Of a stretch of 64,000 nucleotides of DNA, positions 26,125 through 35,807 are shown piece after piece (position 1 is the first letter of the stretch; each line of letters starts with the position of its first letter). The stretch is from Gardnerella greenwoodii 00703Dmash. Lineage in GTDB: Bacteria > Actinomycetota > Actinomycetes > Actinomycetales > Bifidobacteriaceae. The stretch covers positions 29,953 through 93,952 of the forward strand of contig NZ_ADEV01000006.1 of the NCBI RefSeq assembly GCF_000263635.1, written 5' to 3'. Below the pieces are notes generated by a model that saw only the letters and a list, made by a program, of their open reading frames with translations, searched no databases and was not told the DNA's origin. A program made the translations under genes and the position numbers.

Positions 26125-28812
26125 TCACTCAACCGAGCGCAGCAAAATCTCCTCAAGCGCATGCTTTACCGAAACAGGCAGCGTGCAACGCCATTGCGCC
26201 CACTTCACTACGGAAGGCTGATCAGTTGCGTAAGCGTTAAGCATATCAACGCTGTTGCGATACTTTTCTGCTTCCGATTCGTTTTCATATTCAAGAGTTG
26301 AGATTGCAGCAATAGCGCTTGCACTTCCGCCAGCATCTCGCACTGCGTCAAAAGCCATTTCCTTACCGCGGTACGGCACTTGCGCTTGAAGCAGGAATCG
26401 GTAAGCGTCTCCAACTTTAGGGTCGGCAGCGATTTGCAATCCGCCGTCAACAATTACGCGAACTTCCGAACGAGCTGGCACGTCTTTCACAGAAACCGAC
26501 AAGCTCAAAGTCGACTCTTCGCCTTCGTAAGAAACCGCAAACTCGCTTGCGTTAAGCTCTCTTCCCTCCACAAGTACGCGCACGTGCGCAAAATCTGCAC
26601 AAGCAACTCCTCTAAATACAACATTCCAGTTGCGTTTTTGCGGCACAGATTCTACGGCAGCATCGCATCCTGCAACACCGGAAATAATAAATTGCGAAGA
26701 ACCATTGCCGTCTCGCCACACAAAATTCATACGTGTATTAGCAGTATTTCCAGCAGACGCTGCAGCAAAATCGCCGTTATCTTCTCGCATCACAAATTCG
26801 CCGTCAGCTCCAGGGAATGCAAGAACACGCAAAGATTGCGGATTTTCAATACTATTAACCGCTTCAGCAGCCTCAGCACTACGCTCGCAATCTGCAACTT
26901 CCGGCAAAACTTGCAGAGGTACAATCGCTCCAGCGCGCGCAAAAGCCGGAACGCGGTCAAGCGAGCGCCACGCTTCAAATCTGCGGCCATTCCAGCCGCG
27001 AGACACATACCTGCGCCCGTCAAACAAATCGTACCAATCACCTTCCGGCAACCAAACTCCAGCACATCCGCTCAAAGCAGCCGCGTCGTTAGGCGAAACA
27101 ATCGGCGATACTATAAGCTCGCTTCCAAAACGGTACTCGTTAGGAATTTCGTAAGCCATTCCAACTTCCGGCGACTGCCAGTACATTGGCTCAATAATCG
27201 GCCTGCCATCAAAAGCCGCGCGATAATTCATCGTATAAACGTATGGCAAAAGTTCCGCGCGCAAACGAAGCATTTTCACCATTGCTTCGCGAGTCTCGCG
27301 AGGGAAATTCCACGGCTCTTTTCCAGCAAATGGCGAGCAGGTAGAGTGCAAACGATTAATAGGACTAAACGCGCCGAAAGCGTACCATCGCGCTTCCAAC
27401 TCGTTGTTGCGCACGCCAAGCATGTGTCCGCCAATATCGTGACTCCACCATCCGTAGCCAATATTGGAAGCTGTAGAAGTGAAGTAAGTTTGGAAAGCAA
27501 GCGAATCCCAAGTAGTAACGGTATCTCCCGAGAATCCAACTGGGTAGCGATGCGAACCAGGACCAGCGTAACGAGAGAAAGTAAGCGGCCAACGGCCTTC
27601 GCGCGCAGCGTCCTCGTAGTGCATGTGGTTAAGCATCCAAAGCGGATCCAAGCCAGGCTCACGCGTCACTCCACCCTGCTGCCAGTCAATCCACCAAAAT
27701 CGCACGCCTTCATCTTCCATGCGGTGATGCATGTTGAAGTAAGCCTTCACAAACTGCGGATTTGTTAAATCAAATTCCACAGCTTTGCCGCTTGCCAGAT
27801 CAATGCCAGCATCTTGCGCAACTTGCGGATAATCTTTTTCAAACGCACGCACGCCGTCGCGCGGATGCAAGTTCAAAGTTGGAGACAATCCAGCAGCGTT
27901 AAGTTTACGCAAAAAAGCGCGATGATCCGGGAAAAGCTCCTCGTTCCACGTATAGCCCGTCCAACCAGAACCATACTTAGAATCAACATCCGTCACATGC
28001 CAATCCATGTCAATAACAGCCGTGCTAAAAGGTATGCCTTCACGCTTAAAACGATTATGCAATTGCAAATATTCGTCTTGACGGTAGCGATAGTAGCGGC
28101 TCCACCAATTGCTTAGCGCAAAACGCGGCAGCAGCGGCTGAGCGCCCGTAAGCTTATAAAAGTCTTGAATTGCTTGAATATAGTGGTGTCCATAGCCAAA
28201 GAAGTACAAGTCTTTATATCTTCCAGTTTGTTCGCTAACTTTTTGCGCACGCGACTTAACCCAAGCCCCATACGGGTTTGGTTTGCCATTTATTTCCTCA
28301 GCTGGCACAATTTCGCAAGTTGCAGAATCGTCTAAAACAGACCATCCGTCGCGCGAAAGTATTCCTTTACCGAGTTTTACCGGGCCGTTAGCCTGATCCA
28401 AAGTTCTAAAAGTTCCAAGAAGATTCCCCGGGCACGCGTCTCCGTAATGCCACGTATTAAACTGCGTGCACGGCACTCCGCGCACAACAATACTTAAACC
28501 TTCTTTGCTAAAAGCTTCGCAATTATAAGTAAGATGCAGCTTTTCAGTTTCGACTTCCAGCCATCCATTTTCGTTTGTGCGCGCACTAAATTGCGGCTGA
28601 GCGTCAGCACTTTTGCGAGCAAAATTGCGGCAGATTACAGTTTGCGTAGGATTGTCAACAAACTTTCCATCATCGCTCCATTCAAGACGCAACAGCGAAT
28701 CTGTAATAACTGTAATTCGCCACTTTTCGCCTTTAATTACCTGAGTATCCTGAGCCTTTGCGTTTGAGTCGGCTGCGTACTTATAAAAAATTCCCAACTT
28801 AGAAGATTCCAT
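26125..28812 (-). CDS. Glycoside hydrolase family 31 (alpha-glucosidase type)
   Basis: An 895-residue GH31 enzyme. An N-terminal beta-sandwich (to about residue 220) precedes a TIM barrel with LPRFALSNWWSRYYRY, the nucleophile region RFWWIDWQQGG, WDSLAFQTYFTSTASNIGYG and WWSHDIGGHMLG. A C-terminal beta domain follows with WLPEGDWYDLFDGRRY. GH31 enzymes remove terminal alpha-linked glucose or xylose from oligosaccharides. The linkage cannot be read from sequence. No signal peptide was seen, so it is probably cytosolic. AAAGG precedes the ATG. It opens the alpha-glucan locus. Confidence 0.92.
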   Translation of the reverse strand: MESSKLGIFYKYAADSNAKAQDTQVIKGEKWRITVITDSLLRLEWSDDGKFVDNPTQTVICRNFARKSADAQPQFSARTNENGWLEVETEKLHLTYNCEAFSKEGLSIVVRGVPCTQFNTWHYGDACPGNLLGTFRTLDQANGPVKLGKGILSRDGWSVLDDSATCEIVPAEEINGKPNPYGAWVKSRAQKVSEQTGRYKDLYFFGYGHHYIQAIQDFYKLTGAQPLLPRFALSNWWSRYYRYRQDEYLQLHNRFKREGIPFSTAVIDMDWHVTDVDSKYGSGWTGYTWNEELFPDHRAFLRKLNAAGLSPTLNLHPRDGVRAFEKDYPQVAQDAGIDLASGKAVEFDLTNPQFVKAYFNMHHRMEDEGVRFWWIDWQQGGVTREPGLDPLWMLNHMHYEDAAREGRWPLTFSRYAGPGSHRYPVGFSGDTVTTWDSLAFQTYFTSTASNIGYGWWSHDIGGHMLGVRNNELEARWYAFGAFSPINRLHSTCSPFAGKEPWNFPRETREAMVKMLRLRAELLPYVYTMNYRAAFDGRPIIEPMYWQSPEVGMAYEIPNEYRFGSELIVSPIVSPNDAAALSGCAGVWLPEGDWYDLFDGRRYVSRGWNGRRFEAWRSLDRVPAFARAGAIVPLQVLPEVADCERSAEAAEAVNSIENPQSLRVLAFPGADGEFVMREDNGDFAAASAGNTANTRMNFVWRDGNGSSQFIISGVAGCDAAVESVPQKRNWNVVFRGVACADFAHVRVLVEGRELNASEFAVSYEGEESTLSLSVSVKDVPARSEVRVIVDGGLQIAADPKVGDAYRFLLQAQVPYRGKEMAFDAVRDAGGSASAIAAISTLEYENESEAEKYRNSVDMLNAYATDQPSVVKWAQWRCTLPVSVKHALEEILLRSVE

Positions 28813-28851
28813 TATTTTGCACCTTTGCTTTTTATTAATTTGCGCACGCTT

Positions 28852-29628
28852 CTATTTGACGAACACTGCAAATAATGCTGCAATCGCCAGCATTACCGGG
28901 TACCAAGCGTACATAGCCCAACGAAATGCTTGCGAATCCTTATGCCCGTCACCATAAGGGCTGCGATAGTGCAACACTGCCACACCAATGCCTGGCGCAA
29001 GCATCGACATGGCGCCAAACATGCCGGCAATCAGCTCCATGCGAATTTCATGCTTTTGCATCAGCTCAAAAATCAGCACAAACACAAGAAATATTGCGCC
29101 TCCCCAGAAAATTTGCTGACGCACATAAACTTTGCCAATAATATTCCACAATAATCCTGCAATTACTACCGCAACATACGCAGCACCGCGAGAAAAACCG
29201 TTAAAACGCTCTCGAACCATGTCAATCCCAATAAGAACAAACAGCGCAATTACCAGCGCAAACACTGGATTTTGCGAGCGCAAATCAAACGCACAACCGG
29301 ATGTAGTAAGATCGTACGGAACTTCGCAAATTACTGCCAAAATCAAAAGTCGCAATATGTAAAGATTCACGTTATGCGTATTGTGATACCCGCGCATAAG
29401 AATCCACGCATACCATGGCAGCGCAGTCCAACTAACTACTTCGCAAAGAACCGCGAATGTAAGAGCAAGCATGTTATCTTTGCGCAAGCCGCCGAACAAA
29501 TGCGGTATTACGGGAGCGCTAAATGCACTAAGCATCATCATGAATGCGCCAAGCATTTTAAACTTGCGCAAAGTAATGCCCATTTTTATGTTTTTATCTG
29601 CACGAATTTTAGGCTTTAGCACATCCAT
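28852..29628 (-). CDS. TraX-family membrane protein
   Basis: A membrane protein with about seven hydrophobic segments. Features typical of TraX/acyltransferase-like proteins include FKMLGAFMMMLSAFSAPVIP near the start and RLLILAVICEVPYDL in the middle. TraX acetylates pilin in F plasmids; chromosomal homologues in Gram-positives have no settled role, though acylation of a surface polymer is plausible. ATG 29628 has GGGAG eight bases upstream and is preferred to the GTG at 29637. It sits between two glycosidase genes on the same strand. Confidence 0.8.
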   Translation of the reverse strand: MDVLKPKIRADKNIKMGITLRKFKMLGAFMMMLSAFSAPVIPHLFGGLRKDNMLALTFAVLCEVVSWTALPWYAWILMRGYHNTHNVNLYILRLLILAVICEVPYDLTTSGCAFDLRSQNPVFALVIALFVLIGIDMVRERFNGFSRGAAYVAVVIAGLLWNIIGKVYVRQQIFWGGAIFLVFVLIFELMQKHEIRMELIAGMFGAMSMLAPGIGVAVLHYRSPYGDGHKDSQAFRWAMYAWYPVMLAIAALFAVFVK

Positions 29629-29746
29629 GACTTGCACTCCCTTGTTTTCACGCGTTGTTTTAAGTAGCGTCGTTCTAAGTAGCGTTTGCTTATTTTTTAC
29701 TGCTCTGTTTTACTACCGTTTATTGTATCGCAGTATTTATTACGAC

Positions 29747-31453
29747 TTAAAGCGGCAGATTGAATATTGCGAAACTTTGCGCGCCGAGTTTCAAAGAATT
29801 TCCATCGCTTAATACTTCGCCAATTTTTAGCAAAGGATTTTCGACTGCTTCCTGAGTAAGATTTGCCAGCGCTTCAAACGGTACTGTTTCTGCGTTTACT
29901 CCAGGGTTCATAACAACGATGCTTCTTTCTGAAGCTGATTCTCCCTCGTTATTTTTTGCGCAACGCTCGTAAGCAAAGCCGCGGCCGTCAACAGGAGCAT
30001 ACAGCACTCTCCAAGAAGCGTCAGCTTGTAAAGAAGCGCGCTGATGACGAAGCGCAATAAGCGAGCGCACCCAAGAAAGGAAGGAATTTTCGCAATTAAT
30101 TTGCGCAGAAACTGTTGTAATTTCGCCACTTTCCACTGCTTGTTTGCGAGAATTTGCGCAAGTTCTTCCATCTGCTCGCGCTTCAACAGGCAAGTATAAT
30201 TTAGATTTTGCAGCTGTTGAGAATCCAAGATTTTTTGTGTCATCCCACTGCATTGGCGTTCGCGTGCCGGTTCTAGCATAGCCGCCTTCTTTTGTTGGAA
30301 TATCGCGATATTTCATGCCGATTTCGTCGCCGTAATACACGAAAGGCACGCCAGGCATTGTAAGCAGCATGCCAAAAGCGACTCTGCGCTCACGCTCATT
30401 TAGGCGCGGAGCCATGCGCGGCGTGTCATGATTGCAAGTGATGAAACTAAAGTAGCCTTGATTACAGGTTGACTCATACTGCGGGCAGTAGTCGTCTAAG
30501 AATGGGCAAATGCTTCCGCCGCCTCGCGCCGAAAAGTAACTGTGATCATGCTCAGGATTACTGTCTAAAGCGTTGTCAACATCCCTAGCCAAACGCGCAT
30601 AACCGTTAGGATTCCCATCCCAACGCCAGCTTAAATAAAAGTCCATGTCGAATCCGGCAGCAAGAGCCTGGCGAGGCCTTCCCCATTCGGACACAAAAGC
30701 AGCATCAGGATACTCTTCTTTTACAGCGCCCAGCATTTCTTGCCATGCGTGAATCGTATTATCTTTGCCAAGACTTCCTTCGCCATTATTGTCATCGTTT
30801 TTTACAAGCGAATCAGCCATATCAACACGGAAACCGTCGGCACCGAGCGAAAGCCAAAAACGCATAACATCAACCATTGCGGCGCGAGTTTCGGCAGCCT
30901 CTTTAGAATCAGGCGAAGATTGCCAAGCTCGATCCCTATGCGCAAAACCGTAGTTTAATGCCGGCTGACATTTGAAAAAGTTTAGAATATACGTTGCGTC
31001 GCGCTCGCTTTCGCCGCCAATAAATGGCATAGAATAGCCGCTAAACGCACTATCAGTCCAAATGTAGCGCTTACTGAACTCATTTTCTTGAGCTTTTGAA
31101 CTTTCTCGGAACCATTCATGTTCTTCACTAGTGTGACCTGGCACTAAATCAAGCAAAATATGCATTCCGCGAGTGTGAGCTTCGTTAAAAAGATGCTGCA
31201 AGTCTTCGTTAGTGCCGTAGCGAGCAGCCACTTTTTTGTAGTCACGCACGTCATAACCAGCGTCTTTAAAAGGAGAATCATAGCAAGGATTAAGCCAAAT
31301 TGCGTTGCAACCAAGCGATTTTACATAATCTAATTTTTCAATAATTCCCTGAATATCGCCTATGCCATCGCCATTTGCATCATAAAAACTTTGCGGATAA
31401 ATTTCGTAAAAAACCGCGTCTTTAAGCCATTGTGCGTGATTATATAATCCCAT
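29747..31453 (-). CDS. GH13 alpha-glucosidase (oligo-1,6-glucosidase-like)
   Basis: A 568-residue cytosolic GH13 enzyme starting AVFYEIYPQSFYDANGDGIG. The conserved blocks are present: DLVPGHTSEEHEWF, the nucleophile in GADGFRVDMADS, the acid/base Glu in AAFVSEWGRP, and TCNHDTPRM. The family cleaves alpha-1,4 or alpha-1,6 glucose ends of imported malto- or isomalto-oligosaccharides. An AAGG site precedes the ATG. It is divergent from malE, with a 260-base shared intergenic region. Confidence 0.92.
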   Translation of the reverse strand: MGLYNHAQWLKDAVFYEIYPQSFYDANGDGIGDIQGIIEKLDYVKSLGCNAIWLNPCYDSPFKDAGYDVRDYKKVAARYGTNEDLQHLFNEAHTRGMHILLDLVPGHTSEEHEWFRESSKAQENEFSKRYIWTDSAFSGYSMPFIGGESERDATYILNFFKCQPALNYGFAHRDRAWQSSPDSKEAAETRAAMVDVMRFWLSLGADGFRVDMADSLVKNDDNNGEGSLGKDNTIHAWQEMLGAVKEEYPDAAFVSEWGRPRQALAAGFDMDFYLSWRWDGNPNGYARLARDVDNALDSNPEHDHSYFSARGGGSICPFLDDYCPQYESTCNQGYFSFITCNHDTPRMAPRLNERERRVAFGMLLTMPGVPFVYYGDEIGMKYRDIPTKEGGYARTGTRTPMQWDDTKNLGFSTAAKSKLYLPVEARADGRTCANSRKQAVESGEITTVSAQINCENSFLSWVRSLIALRHQRASLQADASWRVLYAPVDGRGFAYERCAKNNEGESASERSIVVMNPGVNAETVPFEALANLTQEAVENPLLKIGEVLSDGNSLKLGAQSFAIFNLPL

Positions 31454-31546
31454 TGTTTTACCCTTCTTTTGTTGCTATATAAAGTTTATACGACGACACT
31501 TTAAAAAACATATTATTCGAAAAAATACAAATAACCCGCCACTCAT

Positions 31547-31575
31547 TTGCAAACGACATAATATCCGTGTATACT
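31547..31575 (+). promoter_or_regulatory. malE promoter with LacI-type operator core over the -35 box
   Basis: A -35 TTGCAA (31547-31552) and -10 TATACT (31570-31575) are exactly 17 bases apart. The -35 is part of TTGCAAACG (31547-31555), a core that also lies in the promoters of the two binding-protein genes at 44-47 kb and just upstream of the LacI gene at 43192. Confidence 0.8.
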
Positions 31576-31586
31576 ACACATTGCTT

Positions 31587-31662
31587 ACGAACGGATTTTT
31601 GTGAGACTTGTGACGCTGCTCTACGCAGCTATCGCGATGTTGCGCCACAACGAAATCCGTTA
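31587..31662 (+). other. Structured 5' leader of malE
   Basis: The predicted transcript leader (about 130 bases) can fold. ACGGATTT followed by TTGTG pairs with CACAA and AAATCCGT some 45 bases later, and an internal hairpin GCTGC/GCAGC sits between. It ends about 50 bases before the malE start. Role unknown: mRNA stability, attenuation or a sensing leader are possible. Confidence 0.5.
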
Positions 31663-31713
31663 CTACGCCACCAAATGATGTGCCAATTTTTGGCATGATA
31701 TAGGAGGTCAAGG

Positions 31714-32943
31714 ATGACGAATATTAAGAAGATGCTGGGTGCAGGTCTTGCTGTTGCTACATTGTTTGGATTTGCAGCTTGCGGTTCTAGCACAAATAGC
31801 GATAATAAGGCTGCCGAGTCCGGCCCTGTTCAGCTTACAGTTTGGTCTGCTTCTGAAGATCAGAAGGCAGGCGGTTGGGTTGACACCGTCGAGAAGGAAT
31901 TCCAGAAGGCCAATCCAAACGTTAAGTTCAAGAACACTGTTGTTGAGCCACCAAAAGCTGCTGAGTCTGTAAAGAAGGATGCAAAGGCTGCTGCTGATGT
32001 TTATCTCTTCCCTAACGATCAGCTTGGCGACTTGGTTAAGGCTGGCGCAATTGGCCAGTTGAGCGATGACGCTGTAAAGCAGGTTAAGGAACAGAACGAA
32101 GATACTTTGGTTAATTCCGTCACTGCTCAGGACGGCAACATGTACGGCGTTCCTTACACCGGCAACACCTGGTTCATGTACTACAACAAGGCTAAGTTCT
32201 CCGCTGACGATGTAAAGTCCCTCGACAAGATGCTCGAGAAGGGCAAGGTTGCATTCGATCTTAGCAACGCTTGGTACCTCCCAGGCTTCTACCTCGATGG
32301 CAACATGACACTCTTCGGCGAGAAGGGCACTGACGCCAAGGCTGGCATGAAGCTCGGCGACAAGGCTGCTGAAGTCACCAAGTATATCGCAAAGCTTTTC
32401 GCAAACAAGAACTTCGTTCTTGATGGCAACAGCGTTGGCTTGAACGGCCTCAAGAGCGGTAAGGTTGACGCTTACTTCTCCGGCTCTTGGGATGCTGCTG
32501 ATGTAAAGAAGTCTCTCGGCGACAACTACGCTGCTGCTGCTCTTCCTACCTTCAAGACCGAATCCGGCGAACATCAGATGAAGTCCTTCGCTGGTTCTAA
32601 GGCTGTTGCTTACAACCCTAACTCCAAGCACCCAGAGATGGCTGCTAAGTTCGCTGCATTCTTGGGCTCCAAGAAGTCCCAGCAGATTGCTTACGAGAAG
32701 CAGGGCGTTATTCCTTCCGACAAGTCTCTTGCTGATTCCGTAAAGTCTGATCCAGCTGCTGTTGCTCAGATGGAAACCATTGCTAAGACTTCTGTCTTGC
32801 AGCCAGCAATCCCTGAGATGGGTAGCTTCTGGGAGCCAATGGGCAACTTCGGTAAGGCAATTGCTAATCATGAAGTTACCGAAGCAAATGCTGCTGACAA
32901 GACCGCTGACTTTGCCAAGGGCTTAGCTGGCGCCGTAAAGTAA
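31714..32943 (+). CDS. malE: Sugar ABC transporter substrate-binding lipoprotein (MalE-like)
   Basis: A 409-residue family 1 solute-binding lipoprotein. The lipobox is FAACGSS after a short signal peptide, followed by VQLTVWSASEDQKAGGWV. Later come VPYTGNTWFMYYNKAKF, GSWDAADVKKSLGDNYAAAA and KSFAGSKAVAYNPNSKHPEMA, as in maltose/maltodextrin-binding proteins. AGGAGGTCAAGG precedes the ATG. Strong codon bias suggests high expression. First gene of malE-malF-malG; the ATPase is not in the window, as is usual when a shared MsiK-type ATPase serves several importers. Confidence 0.93.
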   Translation: MTNIKKMLGAGLAVATLFGFAACGSSTNSDNKAAESGPVQLTVWSASEDQKAGGWVDTVEKEFQKANPNVKFKNTVVEPPKAAESVKKDAKAAADVYLFPNDQLGDLVKAGAIGQLSDDAVKQVKEQNEDTLVNSVTAQDGNMYGVPYTGNTWFMYYNKAKFSADDVKSLDKMLEKGKVAFDLSNAWYLPGFYLDGNMTLFGEKGTDAKAGMKLGDKAAEVTKYIAKLFANKNFVLDGNSVGLNGLKSGKVDAYFSGSWDAADVKKSLGDNYAAAALPTFKTESGEHQMKSFAGSKAVAYNPNSKHPEMAAKFAAFLGSKKSQQIAYEKQGVIPSDKSLADSVKSDPAAVAQMETIAKTSVLQPAIPEMGSFWEPMGNFGKAIANHEVTEANAADKTADFAKGLAGAVK

Positions 32944-33016
32944 GCATTTACTTTCGATAATTAAATAAATTTATATAAATGCGTAAGTGAAAATTACAAG
33001 TAACTTGTGCATTTGC

Positions 33017-33070
33017 AAATAGCACGCCCCAGTCCCCACTCTAGTGAAAAGGGGCCGGGGCGTGCTATTT
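33017..33070 (+). terminator. Strong hairpin between malE and malF
   Basis: AAATAGCACGCCCC (33017-33030) and its exact complement (33057-33070) form a 14-bp perfect stem with an extra CCCC/GGGG pairing inside. It probably stops or processes most transcripts so that the binding protein is made in excess over the permeases. Confidence 0.85.
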
Positions 33071-33116
33071 ATATATACTTCTCTAAAGCACTCACTGTTT
33101 ATATGAAAGGTATGTC

Positions 33117-34517
33117 ATGACTGGCACGACATCCACAAAGCGAGAAAGGCGCCAGAAGAAGACGTCAAATATAGAACGCTTTGCTCCTTCACCATATTCA
33201 CTGAAAGAGGCTGCAGAGCACGCAGACATTCTTTCGTGGATTTCCGTTATTATCTTTGGTTTCGGCACTTTTGTTCGCAAACAGTTCATTAAAGGCATTT
33301 TGTTCCTTCTGTGCGAAGCTGTTCTTTTTGGATTCTTATTCACAACCGGTGCAGAGTACCTTCCAAAAATTCTTACGCTTGGTACAAAAAAGCAAGGCAA
33401 GATTAAAGTCAATGGTTTCTATCATTACACTGCCGGCGATAATTCTGTAGAAATTTTGCTGTACAGCGTTATGGCGATTGCAGCAATTATCGTGCTCATT
33501 TACTTAGCAACGCTATCTCTACGCAGCGCTTATAAGGCACAGGCTATTACAGCAAGCGGCCAAAAGCCAGTAAACTTTATTAAAGACGCTTCGTCTTTGC
33601 TCGACAGCAAAGCGCACATTGGTTTAATGACGCTTCCAACCGCAGGTATTGTTCTCTTCACCATTTTGCCATTGATCTTCATGATTTCTATGGCATTCAC
33701 CAGCTACGATAGGAAGCACCCAGTTCTGTTTACTTGGACTGGATTAAACAACTTCTTCGCGATTGGTAACGCTAAGAGCTCTATTAACGCAGCTACATTC
33801 TTCGACGTTTTGCTGTGGACTCTTATTTGGGCATTCTTTGCAACATTCCTGAACTTCTTCTTCGGTATGTTTATTGCAATGATTATTAACCGCAAGTCCA
33901 CTCGTCTTAAGGGATTATGGCGTACTTGCTTCTCTCTTACCATTGCAGTTCCACAGTTCGTGTCCTTGCTTGTTATGAACAACATGCTTCAGCGCAATGG
34001 TGCTATTAACAGCATCCTTCTGGAAAACCATTGGATTTCTCAACCTCTTCCATTCTTCCAGGATGTGACTTGGGCTCGCGTAACAGTTATTCTTATTAAC
34101 CTTTGGGTTGGTATTCCATTCACGATTATGCAGATTACGGGTATTTTGCAGAATGTTCCTGCAGAACTTTACGAAGCTGCAGAGCTCGATGGTGCAAGCT
34201 GGTGGCAGCGTTTCATGAACGTCACTATGCCATACATCATCTTCGTGATGACGCCATACTTGATTACAACCTTCACTGGTAACATCAATAACTTCAACGT
34301 TATTTACCTCTTGTCTGGCGGCGAACCGACACCACTTGATTCTTCCGCAGGTAAGACAGATTTGCTTATTACTTGGCTCTACAAGTTGACAGTGGATCGC
34401 GGAGACTACAACATTGGTGCTGTTATCGGTATTATGACGTTCATTGTTCTAGCCGTCGTAGCACTTATTACGTATCGCAACTCTGGATCTTATAAGAACG
34501 AGGAGGGATTCCGGTGA
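33117..34517 (+). CDS. malF: Maltose/maltodextrin ABC transporter permease (MalF-like)
   Basis: A 466-residue inner-membrane subunit with an N-terminal extension carrying extra membrane segments (about residues 35-150), as in MalF. The permease domain holds the EAA loop AAELDGASWWQRFMNVTMP, which docks on the ATPase. A conserved NNFNVIYLLSGGEP stretch near the C-terminus matches maltose permeases. AAAGG lies before the ATG. The stop overlaps the malG start (GTGA). Confidence 0.92.
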   Translation: MTGTTSTKRERRQKKTSNIERFAPSPYSLKEAAEHADILSWISVIIFGFGTFVRKQFIKGILFLLCEAVLFGFLFTTGAEYLPKILTLGTKKQGKIKVNGFYHYTAGDNSVEILLYSVMAIAAIIVLIYLATLSLRSAYKAQAITASGQKPVNFIKDASSLLDSKAHIGLMTLPTAGIVLFTILPLIFMISMAFTSYDRKHPVLFTWTGLNNFFAIGNAKSSINAATFFDVLLWTLIWAFFATFLNFFFGMFIAMIINRKSTRLKGLWRTCFSLTIAVPQFVSLLVMNNMLQRNGAINSILLENHWISQPLPFFQDVTWARVTVILINLWVGIPFTIMQITGILQNVPAELYEAAELDGASWWQRFMNVTMPYIIFVMTPYLITTFTGNINNFNVIYLLSGGEPTPLDSSAGKTDLLITWLYKLTVDRGDYNIGAVIGIMTFIVLAVVALITYRNSGSYKNEEGFR

Positions 34518-35434
34518 GTAATAAAAATACCGCTATGCAGCAAGAACCTGTTGTACACAGCACTCGTAGCGTCTCTCTGTTTAAAGATCAACGTATACGA
34601 AGAATAATTGGAGATATTTTCTCCCACCTATTCTTGGCTGTACTGTCGATTATTTGGTTGATTCCAATTGTTTGGGTTTTCTTGGAAAGCTTCAACAAGA
34701 ACGAATCTCCATTCCAGAAGACATTCTTCCCAACAGAGTATTCGTTCAATAACTATATTCGCTTGTTCACCGAGCGCGAAGCCTTGGACTTCCCGCGCAT
34801 GTTCTTGAACACTTTGGTTGTGTCCATTTTCGTGTGCATTATTTCCTTGCTCTTCGTACTTGCCGTGTCGTTCTGCATGTCTCGCCTTCGCTTCCGCGGA
34901 CGTAAGACATTCATGAATATTGCTTTGATTTTGGGCATGTTCCCAGGCATCATGGCAGTTATCGCTATCTACTTCATTTTGAAGGCTCTCGGTTTGACGA
35001 ATGGTTCGGTTGTTCTAATCGCACTTATTATCGTTTACTCTGCAGGTAGCGGCGCCGGCTTCTACGTTATGAAGGGCTACATGGATACCATTCCAAAGTC
35101 TTTGGATGAAGCTGCTTACTTGGATGGCTGCACTACTTGGCAGGTGTTCTACAAGATTATCCTCCCAATCTGCAAGCCTATGATTGTGTTCCAGGCAATT
35201 ACAAGCTTCTTGGGCCCATGGCTTGACTTCGTTATGGTTAAGACGATTGCCAACAGCCAGGACAACTACACTGTTGCTTTGGGCTTGTGGAAGATGCTTG
35301 ATAGGGAATTCATTAGCCACTGGTTTGCACGATTCTGCGCAGGCGCTGTGTGCGTTTCGATTCCTATTGCAATCCTGTTCATCATCATGCAGCGCTTCTA
35401 CGAAGAGTCCATGTCTGGCTCCGTTAAGGGCTGA
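34514..35434 (+). CDS. malG: Maltose/maltodextrin ABC transporter permease (MalG-like)
   Basis: A 306-residue permease with six expected membrane segments and the EAA loop AAYLDGCTTWQVFYKIILP. Features typical of MalG include the end QRFYEESMSGSVKG. The GTG start at 34514 overlaps the malF stop and follows GAGGAGGGA. It forms the translocation pore with MalF. Confidence 0.93.
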   Translation: MSNKNTAMQQEPVVHSTRSVSLFKDQRIRRIIGDIFSHLFLAVLSIIWLIPIVWVFLESFNKNESPFQKTFFPTEYSFNNYIRLFTEREALDFPRMFLNTLVVSIFVCIISLLFVLAVSFCMSRLRFRGRKTFMNIALILGMFPGIMAVIAIYFILKALGLTNGSVVLIALIIVYSAGSGAGFYVMKGYMDTIPKSLDEAAYLDGCTTWQVFYKIILPICKPMIVFQAITSFLGPWLDFVMVKTIANSQDNYTVALGLWKMLDREFISHWFARFCAGAVCVSIPIAILFIIMQRFYEESMSGSVKG

Positions 35435-35470
35435 TATTCTGCAAGTGATTTGTAGGATTTAAAAAAAGAT

Positions 35471-35504
35471 GAAGGCCGAGGCGCTTTCGAGCGTTTCGGC
35501 CTTC
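35471..35504 (+). terminator. Terminator after malG
   Basis: GAAGGCCGA and TCGGCCTTC pair across a CTTTCG-containing loop, followed by TCTATT, 37 bases after the malG stop. The upstream side is A-rich, so it may work in both directions. Confidence 0.8.
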
Positions 35505-35807
35505 TCTATTACACAGATCAGCACATCAAAAAAAGTAACTAACTAAATAATTAAATAAAAAATTAAATAGTCGAGGCTAAAAATAATCTAAAATAACTTA
35601 AGCTACCCGCAGTTTGACTCAAAACGATACTGGTTACAAAACCTTACTGCATTAAGCCAAATAACGCTCGAATAAAGTTGCGTAAAAATAAAAATTCCAA
35701 CCAATAAATTAAAAATAAGTAAATCGTAAAATTTAATATCACACTTAATTGCAAGACATACAGTAAGATAGTACTTACGAAATAACAAAATAAGAAGGAT
35801 ATTACAC
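35505..35807. other. AT-rich intergenic region before the pullulanase gene
   Basis: About 300 very AT-rich bases. No gene was seen. A possible promoter for the pullulanase gene lies in the last 70 bases (TTGCAAGACATACAGTAAGA at about 35749-35768), but no clear operator or hairpin is visible. Confidence 0.5.

Noticed and set aside
26380..27768. 462-codon frame antisense to the GH31 gene
   Set aside because: Arg/Ser/His-rich shadow of the glycosidase; no start signal or domain.
31708..32871. 387-codon frame antisense to malE
   Set aside because: Again opposite a highly biased gene; composition is Leu/Ser/Val-rich without a motif.
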